From: Variovorax sp. WS11
Lineage (GTDB): Bacteria > Pseudomonadota > Gammaproteobacteria > Burkholderiales > Burkholderiaceae_C
Assembly: GCF_010499245.1 (NCBI RefSeq)
Contig: NZ_JAAGOW010000005.1
Location: 248,001 to 312,000, forward strand
Direction: 5' to 3'
Length of the DNA stretch: 64,000 nt
The notes beneath the pieces were generated by a model that saw only the letters and a list, made by a program, of their open reading frames with translations, ran no database searches and was not told where the DNA came from. Below are positions 29,281 to 38,010 of this stretch, in pieces. The position numbers and the translations under genes are program-made. Each line of letters begins with the position of its first letter. The stretch's first letter is position 1.

Positions 29281-32200
29281 CAGCCCACCTTCGCCGGCGC
29301 GGGGCGCCGCTGCATCAGGGCAGCGCGCTGGCGGCGCGCGCGCTCCTCGTCATCTTGTCGCGCGGGGGCCGGCGCGGCCTCGCCCTGCGCGATGCGCGCG
29401 GCCAGCGCGGCGACGGTCGGATGCTTGAAGAGGTCGATGACCGAGAGGCCGGCCTGCAGGCGCTCCTCCAGCAGGCGGTGGGCGCGGATCAGCTGCAGCG
29501 AGTGGCCGCCGATGTCGAAGAAGTTGTCGTGCAGGCCGACCTGCGCGCCGCCCAGCACCTCGGACCAGAGGCCCGCGATGGTCTCGGCCACTTGGCCCCG
29601 AGGCGCCTCGTAGGGCTGCTGCCGCGCAGCTGCGGGCGCGGGCAGGGCCTTGCGGTCGACCTTGCCGTTGGTGTTGAGCGGCAGGCGATCGAGCAACATG
29701 ACGACCGAAGGCACCATGTAGTCGGGCAGCACCGCGCCGAGCTGCCGGCGCAGCGCATCGGCCGCGAGCGCCTCGCCCGCGACATAGGCCACGAGGCGCG
29801 CGCCCTGCGCATCCTCCTGCGCGACCACCACGGCCTCGCGCACGCCGGGCTGGTCGAGCAGCCGTGCCTCGACCTCGCCGAGCTCGATGCGGAAACCGCG
29901 GATCTTCACCTGGTGGTCGACGCGGCCGAGGTACTCGATCTGCCCGTCGGCGCGCCAGCGCACCAGGTCGCCGCTGCGGTAGAGCCGGCCGCCGTCGCCG
30001 AAGGGGCTGGCGACGAAGCGCTCGGCCGTGAGCGCGGCGCGGTCCCAGTAGCCGCGCGCCAGGCCCTCGCCGCCCAGGTGCAGCTCGCCGGCGACGCCGC
30101 GCGGCACGCGGTGAAGGTCGGCGTCGAGCACGTGCAGGTCGAGGTTGGCGATCGGCCGGCCGATGGGCACGGTGAGCGCGCCTTCGTCGCGGCAATCCCA
30201 GGCGCTGACCTCGATGGCCGCCTCGGTGGGCCCGTAGAGGTTGTGCAGCGTGACCCGCGGCAGCGTCTCGAAGACGCGCGCCTGCAGCTCGGCGGACAAG
30301 GCCTCGCCGCTGCAGACGATGCGCCGCAGGCCGGTGCAGCTGCGCGCGCCTTCGTGCGCGAGGAAGGCCTGCAGCATGGAAGGCACGAAGTGGATGGTGG
30401 TGATGCGGTACTGCGCGATGAGGGCCACCAGGCGCGCCGGATCGCGGTGGTCGTGCGGCGCGGCCAGGGCCAGCGTCGCGCCGACGCTCAGGGGCCAGAA
30501 GAATTCCCAGAACGAGATGTCGAAGCTGAAGGGAGTCTTCTGCAGCACCACGTCTTCGGCCGACAACGGCTGGTGGCGCTGGCCCCAGGCGAGGCGGTTG
30601 GTCAGCGCGCGGTGGCGGTTGGCCGCGCCCTTGGGGCGGCCGGTGGAGCCGGAGGTGTAGATGACGTAGACGAGGTTCTCGCCGTCGAGTGCGACGGCGG
30701 GGTCGTGCTCCGCGCCCTCATCCTGCAGTGCCTCGTCGAGCGCCAGCACGCGCACGGCTTCGCGCGCCGGCAGGCGCTCGCGCAGGTGGGCCTGGGTGAG
30801 CAGCAGGCCGATGCCGCTGTCGTCGAGCATGTGGACCAGGCGCTCGGCGGGCAGGTCCGGGTCGAGCGGCACGTAGGCGCCGCCGGCCTTCAGGATGCCG
30901 AGCAGGCCCACCACCATCTCCACCGAACGCTCGGCGGCGATGCCCACGCGGGTCTCGATTCCCACCCCTTGCGCCATGAGGCGATGCGCGAGGCGATTGG
31001 CGCGGCGGTTCAGTGCGTCGTAGCTCAGCGCGACGGTGCCGAAGCGCAGCGCGATGGCCTCGGGCGTGCGCCGGACCTGCGCCTCGAAGTGGCGATGCAC
31101 GGGCTCGGCCGAGGCGGCGTCGCGTGAGCCGCGCGACCAGGCCTCGATGTCGGCGCGCTCGCCGGGCAGCAGCAGGTCGATGTCGCCGGCGGCGAGCGCG
31201 GGCTGCGCGGCCATGGCTTCGAGCACGCGTTCGTAGCGCTGTGAGAAGCGCTCCATGGTGAGTGCATCGAAGAGCTCGGCGGCGTAGACCAGCCGCAGCG
31301 CCACGCGGCCGTCGGGGCATTCGCCGACTTCGACGCTGAGCTCGAACTGGGCGGCCGGGCCGTCCAGCGGCTCGACCGCCACCTCGAGGCCGCTGAAGAC
31401 CGAGGCGGCGCGGTAGTCCTCGCGCAGGTGGTTGAACAGCACCTGGAACAGCGGGCTGTGGGCCAGGCTGCGTTCGGGCGCGAGGGCCTCCACCAGGTGC
31501 TCGAAGGGCAGGTCCGGATGGGACAGCGCATCGAGCGCCGCCGCGCGCGCCTGCGCGAGCACCCGGGCCAGCGGCGCGCGGCCGTGCACGGTGTTGCGCA
31601 GCACCTGCGTGTTGACGAAGAAGCCGACCAGGCCGGCCGTGTCGCCGCGCTGGCGGTTGGCGATGGGCACGCCCACGCGCACGTCTTCCTGGCCGGTGCA
31701 GCGGTGCAGCAGCACCTGCAGGCCGGCGAGCAGCACGGTGAAGAGCGTGGTGCCCTGCGCTTCGGCGAGCTGCCTGAGCGCGGTCACCAGCGTGGGCGGC
31801 AGAGCAGCCTGGTGGCGGGCCGCGCGATGCTCGGCGATAGAGGCCCGGGGACGGTCGGCGGGCAGCGCGAGCACCGGGTGCTCGGTGCCGAGCTGGCGGG
31901 TCCAGTGGGCGAGCTGGCGGTGGCGCTCGCCGCTTGCGAGCCACTCGCCGTGCCAGGCGGCGTAGTCGGCGTACTGCAGGGGCAGTGCCGGCAGCGAGGG
32001 CGTTTCGCCCTGGGCCAACGCGCGATAGAGCGAGCCCAACTCCTCCACGACGACCTGCATCGATACGCCGTCGGCCACGATGTGGTGGAACACGATCGCG
32101 AGCCGATGCAGCTGCGGCGCGAGGCGCACCAGCACCGCACGCACCAGCGGGCCCTGGCCGAGGTCGAAAGGCTCGGCCTGCACCTGCGCGATGGCCTGCG

Positions 32201-34562
32201 CCGCGAGGGCCTCGCGCGCATCGTCGGGCGATGCGGAGACATCGACGGAGGACCAGCGCGGCGGCAGCGCGGCCTGGATGTGCTGCCGCGCCGTGCCGTC
32301 GGGGGCCGGGCGGAAGACAGTGCGCAGGATCTCGTGGCGCTGCACCAGCGCGTCGAGGGCGGCGCGCAGCGCGGGTTCGTCGAGCGCGCCCGCGAGCCGC
32401 AGCTGGCCGCCGATGTGGTACGCGGCGCTCGACGGATTCAGGCACCAGAGGAACCACTGGCGCTGCTGGGCATGCGACAGCGGCAGGGGTTGCGCGCGCT
32501 GCGCGGGCGCCAGCGCGGGAATGTGGATGAGCGCAGACCGGGCGCCGGCAGCGAGGAGCCTGCGGATCTCGGCCGCGCACGCGCCCAGGCGCGGCTGCTC
32601 GAAGAGATGGCGCGGCTCGAAGGCGATGTGCCAGCGCGCGGCGATGCGGGCGGCGGCCTGCACGGCGTCCAGCGAGTTGCCGCCGAGCGCGAAGAAGTGC
32701 GCCTGCGGGCCGAGGGGACCGTTGGGCGCGCGGCGCAGCACCTCGCCCCAGAGCGCGGCGAGGGCCGACTCGGTGTCGTCCAGCGCCGGTGCGGCGGGCG
32801 CCGCGGCGCTGCCGCCGCGCGTGAAGCGGCCGTGCGCATGGATGGCGTAGGCATCGATGCTGCCGTCCAGCCAGCCGGCCCTGCAGGCGCTGCGCTGCAG
32901 CTTGCCGCTGGTGGTCTTGGGCAGGCCGCCGGGGTTCAGCAGCACCACCACCGACAAGGGCTCGCCGCACAGCTCGCTCACGGCCGCGCCGAGGGCTTCG
33001 ACCAGCACGGCGGGATCGACGAGCTTCTGCATGCTGCGCGAGACTTCCGCCGCGAGGCCGATGCCCTCGCCCTCCGGCCCTGCGACCGCGAAGGCGGCGA
33101 CGCGGCCCTTGCGCACCGCATCGACCTCGGCCTCGACGGCGCGCTCGAGGTCCTGCGGGTAGAGGTTGTGGCCGCGCACGATGATCATGTCCTTGATGCG
33201 GCCGGCCACGTGGAGCTGGCCGTGGAAGACGAAGCCGAGGTCGCCGGTGCGCAGCCATCGGCGGCCATCGCGCTCGACGAAGGTCCTGGCGCTCTCCTGC
33301 GGCTTCTTCCAGTAGCCGGCGCCGATGCTGGGGCCGCTGGCCCAGATTTCGCCGATGCGTCCGGACTCGAGCACGGCGAGCGATTCGGGGTCGACGATCT
33401 GCAGGGTGTGCGCGGACACGGGGGCGCCGCATCCGACCAGCATGACGCCGTCCTCTTCCTGCTCGCTGGGCGTCGCGGCACGCTGGGCGATCTGCGCGGC
33501 CGAGAAGCGGTGGGCGACCATGCCGGCGCCGCGCCGACCGCCCGTGACGAAGAGCGTCGCCTCGGCCAGGCCATAGCAGGGATAGATCGCCTGCGCGCAG
33601 AAGCGGGCCGCGGCGAAATGTTCCTTGAAGGCCTCGAGGGTGTCCGCCCGAACCGGCTCGGCGCCGGAGAAGGCGAGCGTCCACGAGGAGAGGTCGAGTT
33701 GTTCGACCTGAGCGGGCTTCACGCGCTCCAGGCACAGCCGGAAGGCGAAGTCCGGGCCGCCGCTGACCGTGGCGCGGTGCCGCGCAATGGCCTCCAGCCA
33801 GCGGATGGGCCGCTCGAGAAAAAAGCGCGGCGACATCAGCACCACCGGAATGCCGCGGTGGATGGGCTGCAGCAGTCCGCCGATGAGGCCCATGTCGTGG
33901 TTCAGCGGCAGCCAGTTCGCGAAGACATCCTGCGGACCGACGGACAGGCCTTCCTCGATGGCGCGCATGTTCGCCATCAGGTTGCCGTGCAGCACCATGA
34001 CGCCCTTGGGCGCCGAGGTCGAGCCGGAGGTGTATTGCAGGAACGCGATGTCGGCGGCGGCGGGCGTGTGCGGCGTCCAGCGCTCGGTGCCCTCGGTGCC
34101 CACGGTGTCGACCGCCAGCACGGCGGCGCCGGCGAAGGCATCGCCGGCGCTTTGCACCAGCGCCTCGATCGCGGCGTTGGTGAGGATGCAGCGCGCCTGC
34201 GCATCGGCGGCGATGCCGGACAGGCGATCGAGATGCTGCCTGCGCGTCGATTCGGGCGGGAACACCGGGACGGCGATCAGGCCCGCATAGAGGCAGGCCA
34301 GGAAGCTGACGACGTAGTGCTCGTCGTTGTCGAGCATGATCAGCGCGCGGTCGCCGGGCGCGAAGTCCTGCTGGAGCCGCGCCGCGAGTGCTCGGACGCG
34401 CTGGTCGAGGCTGCGGTAGTCGATGGGGACGTCGATGGTCGAGCCCGCCTCGCTGCGGACCACGATCAATGCGCGGTCGCCGGGCCGCGTCGAGGCCAGC
34501 GCACGCAGGTGCGCGACGAAGTCGAGGGGGTACTCACGCGAGGGTTGAGGCATGGGGGTCAT
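29280..34562 (-). CDS. Loading NRPS: FAAL-ACP-C-A(Ser-like)-PCP
   Basis: Initiates the lipopeptide, 1760 aa. Residues 1 to about 570 form a fatty-acyl-AMP ligase (LQYTSGSTSAPKGV at 175-188) that activates a fatty acid and passes it to the ACP (LGGNSL, about 640). A starter-type C domain (HHIVADG) joins it to the first amino acid. The A domain (about 1150-1650) has YTSGSTGRPKG and pocket D-I-W-H-V-S-L-I-E-K, close to the serine code D-V-W-H-x-S-L-x-D-K but changed at 236 and 331. Serine is the best guess; a diamino acid or serine derivative cannot be excluded. The PCP (IGGHSL) lies near 1700. The ATG at 34562 overlaps the end of the PPTase gene by 29 bp. Confidence 0.94.
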   Translation of the reverse strand: MTPMPQPSREYPLDFVAHLRALASTRPGDRALIVVRSEAGSTIDVPIDYRSLDQRVRALAARLQQDFAPGDRALIMLDNDEHYVVSFLACLYAGLIAVPVFPPESTRRQHLDRLSGIAADAQARCILTNAAIEALVQSAGDAFAGAAVLAVDTVGTEGTERWTPHTPAAADIAFLQYTSGSTSAPKGVMVLHGNLMANMRAIEEGLSVGPQDVFANWLPLNHDMGLIGGLLQPIHRGIPVVLMSPRFFLERPIRWLEAIARHRATVSGGPDFAFRLCLERVKPAQVEQLDLSSWTLAFSGAEPVRADTLEAFKEHFAAARFCAQAIYPCYGLAEATLFVTGGRRGAGMVAHRFSAAQIAQRAATPSEQEEDGVMLVGCGAPVSAHTLQIVDPESLAVLESGRIGEIWASGPSIGAGYWKKPQESARTFVERDGRRWLRTGDLGFVFHGQLHVAGRIKDMIIVRGHNLYPQDLERAVEAEVDAVRKGRVAAFAVAGPEGEGIGLAAEVSRSMQKLVDPAVLVEALGAAVSELCGEPLSVVVLLNPGGLPKTTSGKLQRSACRAGWLDGSIDAYAIHAHGRFTRGGSAAAPAAPALDDTESALAALWGEVLRRAPNGPLGPQAHFFALGGNSLDAVQAAARIAARWHIAFEPRHLFEQPRLGACAAEIRRLLAAGARSALIHIPALAPAQRAQPLPLSHAQQRQWFLWCLNPSSAAYHIGGQLRLAGALDEPALRAALDALVQRHEILRTVFRPAPDGTARQHIQAALPPRWSSVDVSASPDDAREALAAQAIAQVQAEPFDLGQGPLVRAVLVRLAPQLHRLAIVFHHIVADGVSMQVVVEELGSLYRALAQGETPSLPALPLQYADYAAWHGEWLASGERHRQLAHWTRQLGTEHPVLALPADRPRASIAEHRAARHQAALPPTLVTALRQLAEAQGTTLFTVLLAGLQVLLHRCTGQEDVRVGVPIANRQRGDTAGLVGFFVNTQVLRNTVHGRAPLARVLAQARAAALDALSHPDLPFEHLVEALAPERSLAHSPLFQVLFNHLREDYRAASVFSGLEVAVEPLDGPAAQFELSVEVGECPDGRVALRLVYAAELFDALTMERFSQRYERVLEAMAAQPALAAGDIDLLLPGERADIEAWSRGSRDAASAEPVHRHFEAQVRRTPEAIALRFGTVALSYDALNRRANRLAHRLMAQGVGIETRVGIAAERSVEMVVGLLGILKAGGAYVPLDPDLPAERLVHMLDDSGIGLLLTQAHLRERLPAREAVRVLALDEALQDEGAEHDPAVALDGENLVYVIYTSGSTGRPKGAANRHRALTNRLAWGQRHQPLSAEDVVLQKTPFSFDISFWEFFWPLSVGATLALAAPHDHRDPARLVALIAQYRITTIHFVPSMLQAFLAHEGARSCTGLRRIVCSGEALSAELQARVFETLPRVTLHNLYGPTEAAIEVSAWDCRDEGALTVPIGRPIANLDLHVLDADLHRVPRGVAGELHLGGEGLARGYWDRAALTAERFVASPFGDGGRLYRSGDLVRWRADGQIEYLGRVDHQVKIRGFRIELGEVEARLLDQPGVREAVVVAQEDAQGARLVAYVAGEALAADALRRQLGAVLPDYMVPSVVMLLDRLPLNTNGKVDRKALPAPAAARQQPYEAPRGQVAETIAGLWSEVLGGAQVGLHDNFFDIGGHSLQLIRAHRLLEERLQAGLSVIDLFKHPTVAALAARIAQGEAAPAPARQDDEERARRQRAALMQRRPAPAKVG

Positions 34563-35268
34563 TGCTTTCCAGGTTCGTCCGGGCGTGCCATGCGAGCGCG
34601 GCCGCGTAGCCTTGGGGCGCGCGCAGCGTCATGGCCTGCAGGCCTGCCCATTCGGGGATGTCGCAGGCGATGTCGAGACGTCCATCGGCCCGCGGATGAA
34701 TGCCGATGCACGGCAGGTGTTCGGCGATGCCGACGCCGATGGACTTCAGCGCCGCTTCCTTGCCGACCCAGCGCGCATGGAGCGCGTGCAGGGAGTCGCC
34801 GGCGGATCGGATGGCGTGGCGCTCCGCCTGCGTGAAGGCGAGGTCGAGCAGCGCGTCGGCATCCAGATCGTCGTGGCACTGTTCGATGTCGACGCCGACG
34901 TGCAGCAGCGCGCGCGGATCGGCCAGGGCGATGAGTGCACGGCAGCCGGAATGGGAGACGCTGAAGAGCGGCGCGTTGGGCAGACGCTCGTCGACGCACG
35001 GCTTGCCGTGGCGGCCGGCGTGCAGGGGCACCTCGGCCGGGGCGCAGCCCAGGCGCTTCGCCAGCAGCCGGCGTAGGGTCGCGCGGGTGGCGGCAAAGCG
35101 CACGCGGTCCGCGCGCTGCGCGAAGCATGCCGCCCGCGCGCGCTCCTCGGCCGTCAGGTCCTGCCAGGTCTCCACCGCCTCCGTCGCCAGATCGAGGTCG
35201 AGGTCGAGGCTGTAGAGCATGACGCCCGGCGGCAGCGGATCACGCGAGGGCAGCAGCTGCATGGGCAT
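34534..35268 (-). CDS. 4'-phosphopantetheinyl transferase (Sfp type)
   Basis: Converts apo carrier domains of the synthetases to the holo form by adding phosphopantetheine from CoA. About 244 aa from the ATG at 35268, the usual size of Sfp/Gsp-type enzymes. Diagnostic motifs are GVDIE (magnesium ligands) and WVGKEAALKSIG (WxxKEAxxK). The start overlaps the thioesterase end by 29 bp, and the 3' end overlaps the FAAL synthetase, so the genes are probably co-translated. A second possible start lies 6 nt downstream. Its placement in the operon indicates dedication to this assembly line. Confidence 0.93.
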   Translation of the reverse strand: MPMQLLPSRDPLPPGVMLYSLDLDLDLATEAVETWQDLTAEERARAACFAQRADRVRFAATRATLRRLLAKRLGCAPAEVPLHAGRHGKPCVDERLPNAPLFSVSHSGCRALIALADPRALLHVGVDIEQCHDDLDADALLDLAFTQAERHAIRSAGDSLHALHARWVGKEAALKSIGVGIAEHLPCIGIHPRADGRLDIACDIPEWAGLQAMTLRAPQGYAAALAWHARTNLESNDPHASTLA

Positions 35269-35983
35269 CTGGCGCCAGCGTCTTCGCCAGGCGCTGCACG
35301 AGCACGGCGAGCACCGCGGCCTCGTGCTGGCGGATGAAGAAGTGGCCGCCGTCGAACCAGTCCAGGGTGAAGGTATCGGCCGCCTCGGCCGACCAGGCCT
35401 CGATGCGCTGCGGCTCGATGTCGTCGTCGCGGCCGGCGAAGACATGCAGGGGAACGGGCAAGGGCGCCGCGGCCGCATAGCCGAAGCTCCCGCAGACGCG
35501 GTAGTCCGCGCCCAGCACGTCCAGGGTGATGCGCATGAGCTCCTCGCTCGCGAACACCTCCTCGGGCGTGCCGCCCTGCTTGCGCAGGTCGGCGATGAGG
35601 CTTGCGTCGTCGTTCTTGCCGGCAAAGCGATCGGGGTCGCGCTGCGAGGGCGCGGCGCTGCCAGAGGCGAGCAGCGCGCAGGGCAGCCCGCGGCCCAGGG
35701 TGCGCAGCCGATCGGCCAGGCCCCAGGCGAGCAAGGCACCCATGCTGTGGCCGAAGAAGGCGAAGGGGCCGCGCATGGCCTCGGACTGCTCGGCGCAAAG
35801 CTGTGCGACCAGGGCATCGAAGTCCGAGGCGAAAGGCTCGGCCAGGCGGGCGCCGCGTCCGGGCAGCTCGACCGGCACGACCTCGATCCAGCGCGGCAGC
35901 AGGCGGCGCCAGCGCAGGTACATCGTGGCGCTCGCGCCCGCGCAGGGCAGGCACAGCAGCGAGACGGCAGCCCGCATCGGCAT
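35240..35983 (-). CDS. Type II thioesterase (GrsT-like)
   Basis: Alpha/beta-hydrolase of 247 aa that clears misprimed acyl groups from carrier domains. Features: LPCAGASA near the N-terminus, nucleophile motif GHSMG, an acid residue in GRDDD and the catalytic histidine in DGGHFF. The ATG at 35983 overlaps the mbtH-like stop by one base (TGATG); a second ATG two codons on is possible. Stand-alone TEs of this family accompany most NRPS loci. It is not the chain-releasing TE, which is not in the window and is expected beyond the left edge. Confidence 0.93.
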   Translation of the reverse strand: MPMRAAVSLLCLPCAGASATMYLRWRRLLPRWIEVVPVELPGRGARLAEPFASDFDALVAQLCAEQSEAMRGPFAFFGHSMGALLAWGLADRLRTLGRGLPCALLASGSAAPSQRDPDRFAGKNDDASLIADLRKQGGTPEEVFASEELMRITLDVLGADYRVCGSFGYAAAAPLPVPLHVFAGRDDDIEPQRIEAWSAEAADTFTLDWFDGGHFFIRQHEAAVLAVLVQRLAKTLAPDAHAAAALA

Positions 35984-36231
35984 CAATCGGCGGTCGCGGC
36001 GGGTTGTGCGTTCTCCTGCCGCGCCATCCAGTCGCGCAGGGACTTGGGCCGCATGTCGGTCCAGGTCTTCTCGACATAGTCGAGCACGGTCTTCTTGTCG
36101 CCCTGGATGCCGTCGACGGCCTTCCAGCCGCCCGGGACCGCCTTCCAGTGCGGCCAGATGGAATATTGGTCTTCGTGATTGACCAGAACGATGAAGCTCT
36201 CGTCTTCGCGATCGAAGCAGCTCGTAGACAT
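35983..36231 (-). CDS. MbtH-like protein
   Basis: Small (82 aa) activator and chaperone of NRPS adenylation domains. The family signature is complete: NHEDQYSIWP, PGGWKAV, and WTDMRPKSL near the C-terminus. The start at 36231 has AGAGGA about 8 nt upstream; the open frame extends further, but without a family-like sequence. The stop overlaps the thioesterase start. It probably serves the serine, threonine, aspartate and ornithine-like A domains downstream. Confidence 0.96.
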   Translation of the reverse strand: MSTSCFDREDESFIVLVNHEDQYSIWPHWKAVPGGWKAVDGIQGDKKTVLDYVEKTWTDMRPKSLRDWMARQENAQPAATAD

Positions 36232-36275
36232 CGGATGCGTCCTCTTGCGGTGGTTGAACGGAAGCCAAGACAAGG

Positions 36276-36295
36276 CCACCGGTCAGTTCCGGTGG
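36276..36295 (-). other. Perfect hairpin upstream of the MbtH-like gene
   Basis: CCACCGG and CCGGTGG form 7-bp arms around a 6-nt loop in the untranslated space between the DUF4880-like gene and the MbtH-like gene. There is no T-run, so it is not a standard terminator. It could be a transcript-processing or stability element, or a protein-binding site. Confidence 0.4.
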
Positions 36296-36385
36296 TCATT
36301 GCTTCCGATCAAGAAGACGGTTGAGGCGCGATTCTGTTCAGCGCCTGCATCCGAAGGGGCGAGCGGGCAGCCCCTGCCGCGATGT

Positions 36386-36586
36386 TCAGCGGGCGGCCGG
36401 TGGCACCAGGCCGGCGAGAAGCCACAGTCGCGCGGCCTTGTCGTAGGCCTCGCGGTGGGAAGGGTGCGCGCGCAGCCAGGTCAGCATCTCGGCGCGTGCC
36501 GCCTCATCGAAGTGCTCGCGGTCGTATTCGCGCTGCACCCACGTCCAGGCGGCTTGCCAGACGGGGTCTTCCTGCTCTTGTGTCAT
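36386..36586 (-). CDS. Stand-alone FecR N-terminal (DUF4880-like) protein
   Basis: A 66-aa protein beginning MTQEQEDPVWQAAWTWV. The pattern of helices with ARAEMLTWLRAHPSHREAYDKAARLW is that of the cytoplasmic sigma-binding N-terminal domain of FecR anti-sigma factors (DUF4880). The membrane segment and periplasmic sensor are absent. It directly follows the ECF sigma gene, so a role in binding or modulating that sigma is likely (inference). An upstream TTG (36643) with a nearby GGAG could extend it by 19 residues; the ATG fits the family better but has a weak ribosome site. Confidence 0.75.
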   Translation of the reverse strand: MTQEQEDPVWQAAWTWVQREYDREHFDEAARAEMLTWLRAHPSHREAYDKAARLWLLAGLVPPAAR

Positions 36587-36649
36587 GACTGAAAGGCGCT
36601 GCGCCTTGGGCGGTGTGCGATGGACAAAGTCGAAGCCCTGCAAGGCTCC

Positions 36650-36667
36650 GTAAGGCTTTCACCTTAC
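36650..36667 (-). other. Inverted repeat between the sigma and DUF4880-like genes
   Basis: GTAAGG and CCTTAC flank a 6-nt loop, 23 bp beyond the sigma stop codon. There is no T-run. Position and size resemble the second hairpin before the MbtH-like gene. Function unknown. Confidence 0.35.
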
Positions 36668-36689
36668 ACCACCTTTCAACCGGCGGGCA

Positions 36690-37214
36690 TCAATCGCTGT
36701 CGAGCAGATGCCGGCATTGACCGATGGCCTTCGCCGCCTCGGCGATCATGCCGTTCACCAGGCCGAGCGAGCAGCCCAGGCGCTTGGCGATGTCGCGTTG
36801 CGTGAGGCCTTCGAGGCGGTACAGCTCGAAGGCCTGGCGCGTGCGGGTGGGCAGCCCGGCGAGCGTCTTGTCGATCGCCGCCAGCACGCGATGCTCGCGC
36901 AGGGTGCGGTCGGGCGACGCGACGCAGGGGACCTCCACCCCTTCGACATCCACGTCGAAGCTGCGGTACGCGCACTCGACGGTGTGGCGGCGGCAGTAGT
37001 CCAGCGCCAAATTGCGCACGACCTGGCAGCAATAGGAAAAAGGCCGCTCGGCCTGACGCTCGCACGGGCCGTCGACGATCTTCAGGTAGGCGTCCTGCGT
37101 GACGTCGTCGGCCAGGTCCGCCGTGCGGACGATCTTGCGCGCGATGCGCCAGAGCTGGGTGCGATTGACGATGAAGATGTCTTCGAGCGAGGGCTCGGAT
37201 GGGCTCGATGACAT
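36690..37214 (-). CDS. ECF sigma factor, FecI/PvdS-like
   Basis: Alternative sigma factor of 174 aa expected to drive the siderophore operon. Region 2 contains ADDVTQDAYLKIVDG; region 4 contains LEGLTQRDIAKRLGCS, a helix-turn-helix. I chose the ATG at 37214, preceded by GGAAGG about 8 nt upstream; a longer frame to 37370 would run into the Fur-box-like site and is unlikely. Lipopeptide siderophore loci in Burkholderiales usually begin with such a gene. Iron control is inferred from the upstream Fur-like sequence. The partner FecR-like protein follows. Confidence 0.93.
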   Translation of the reverse strand: MSSSPSEPSLEDIFIVNRTQLWRIARKIVRTADLADDVTQDAYLKIVDGPCERQAERPFSYCCQVVRNLALDYCRRHTVECAYRSFDVDVEGVEVPCVASPDRTLREHRVLAAIDKTLAGLPTRTRQAFELYRLEGLTQRDIAKRLGCSLGLVNGMIAEAAKAIGQCRHLLDSD

Positions 37215-37355
37215 GGTGCTGCGCCTTCCAGTTTGCGAGACGGATCCATCCGGCGGCGGTCGATGGCGGGTCGATGTGCGGGCCACGAGAGGACCCGCGC
37301 ACGGCGTTCTCGGAGGACATGGGATCGACACGCCGATGTCTTTGGCTTCTGCTAC

Positions 37356-37374
37356 GCAAATAAGAATCATTACT
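37356..37374. promoter_or_regulatory. Fur-box-like operator
   Basis: GCAAATAAGAATCATTACT agrees with the 19-bp Fur consensus at 13 positions, including an unbroken AATCATTA core. It lies about 140 bp upstream of the sigma gene in an A/T-rich island within GC-rich DNA. Repression of the sigma gene, and so of the whole locus, by Fe-Fur is the natural reading. I could not assign a confident -35/-10 pair. Confidence 0.6.
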
Positions 37375-37543
37375 ATTACATGACGGCAAAGGGCCCGGAA
37401 TTTCTCTGGGGTGTTGCTCTTGAAGACGTTCGAGCGTGCCGAACGGAGACAGCTGCGCCGACGGACAGTGCAACCGATCGCGTCTTTTGTCTCAGTTCTG
37501 TTTCAGAGCTGCCGCGCCCTGCTGGCGCACGGGCGACGAGTTG

Positions 37544-37753
37544 CTACCAGAACCGCCAGAGCCATCGCCCAGGCGGTGGCTCGGCGTGTGCCTGCGCGGG
37601 CGCAGGGTTCGCTGCACGCTGACGCCGACGCAGCTCGGTCTCGTGCTCGTGCGCCGGAAGGTGGGCGTGCCTCTCTCCGCGGAGCGCCATGAGGCGCCAC
37701 AGGCGCGCGCGCTCCTTCAGCTGGTCGTCGGGAAGGTCGCCTGGCTCTGTCAT
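37544..37753 (-). CDS. Small hypothetical protein
   Basis: A 69-aa frame beginning MTEPGDLPDDQLKERARLWR, rich in Arg, Ala, Pro and Glu, ending PPGRWLWRFW. No transmembrane segment or known motif is recognised. It resembles small charged proteins I associate with Comamonadaceae, but I cannot assign a family. The ribosome site is weak. It lies upstream of, and in the same direction as, the sigma gene, with the Fur-like site between them. Confidence 0.4.
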   Translation of the reverse strand: MTEPGDLPDDQLKERARLWRLMALRGERHAHLPAHEHETELRRRQRAANPAPAQAHAEPPPGRWLWRFW

Positions 37754-38010
37754 TCGGACGATTCTGCCGCCCTCACGGCCTGCAGAGGCGCAAAAAACGC
37801 CCTGCTTTCCCAGGAACTTCGACATCCGTGGGCCGATCACGACATGTGCCGGCGCCGTCTATTTTTCGTGCGACTTCCCGGCCCGCTGCCACCGAGAAAC
37901 AGTGACATTCCGCGGCCCCGGATGCATGAACGGCCACGACGGGTAGCACCACCCGATACTGCCCCGATCCGGCGATGGACTTCGAGGCGGCCGTTCGTAC
38001 ATTGCCCCAC

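Noticed and set aside
14364..29613. Further plus-strand open frames of about 2000 codons opposite NRPS/PKS genes
   Set aside because: Same antisense-shadow composition; the minus strand carries complete KS, AT, KR, C, A and PCP motifs.
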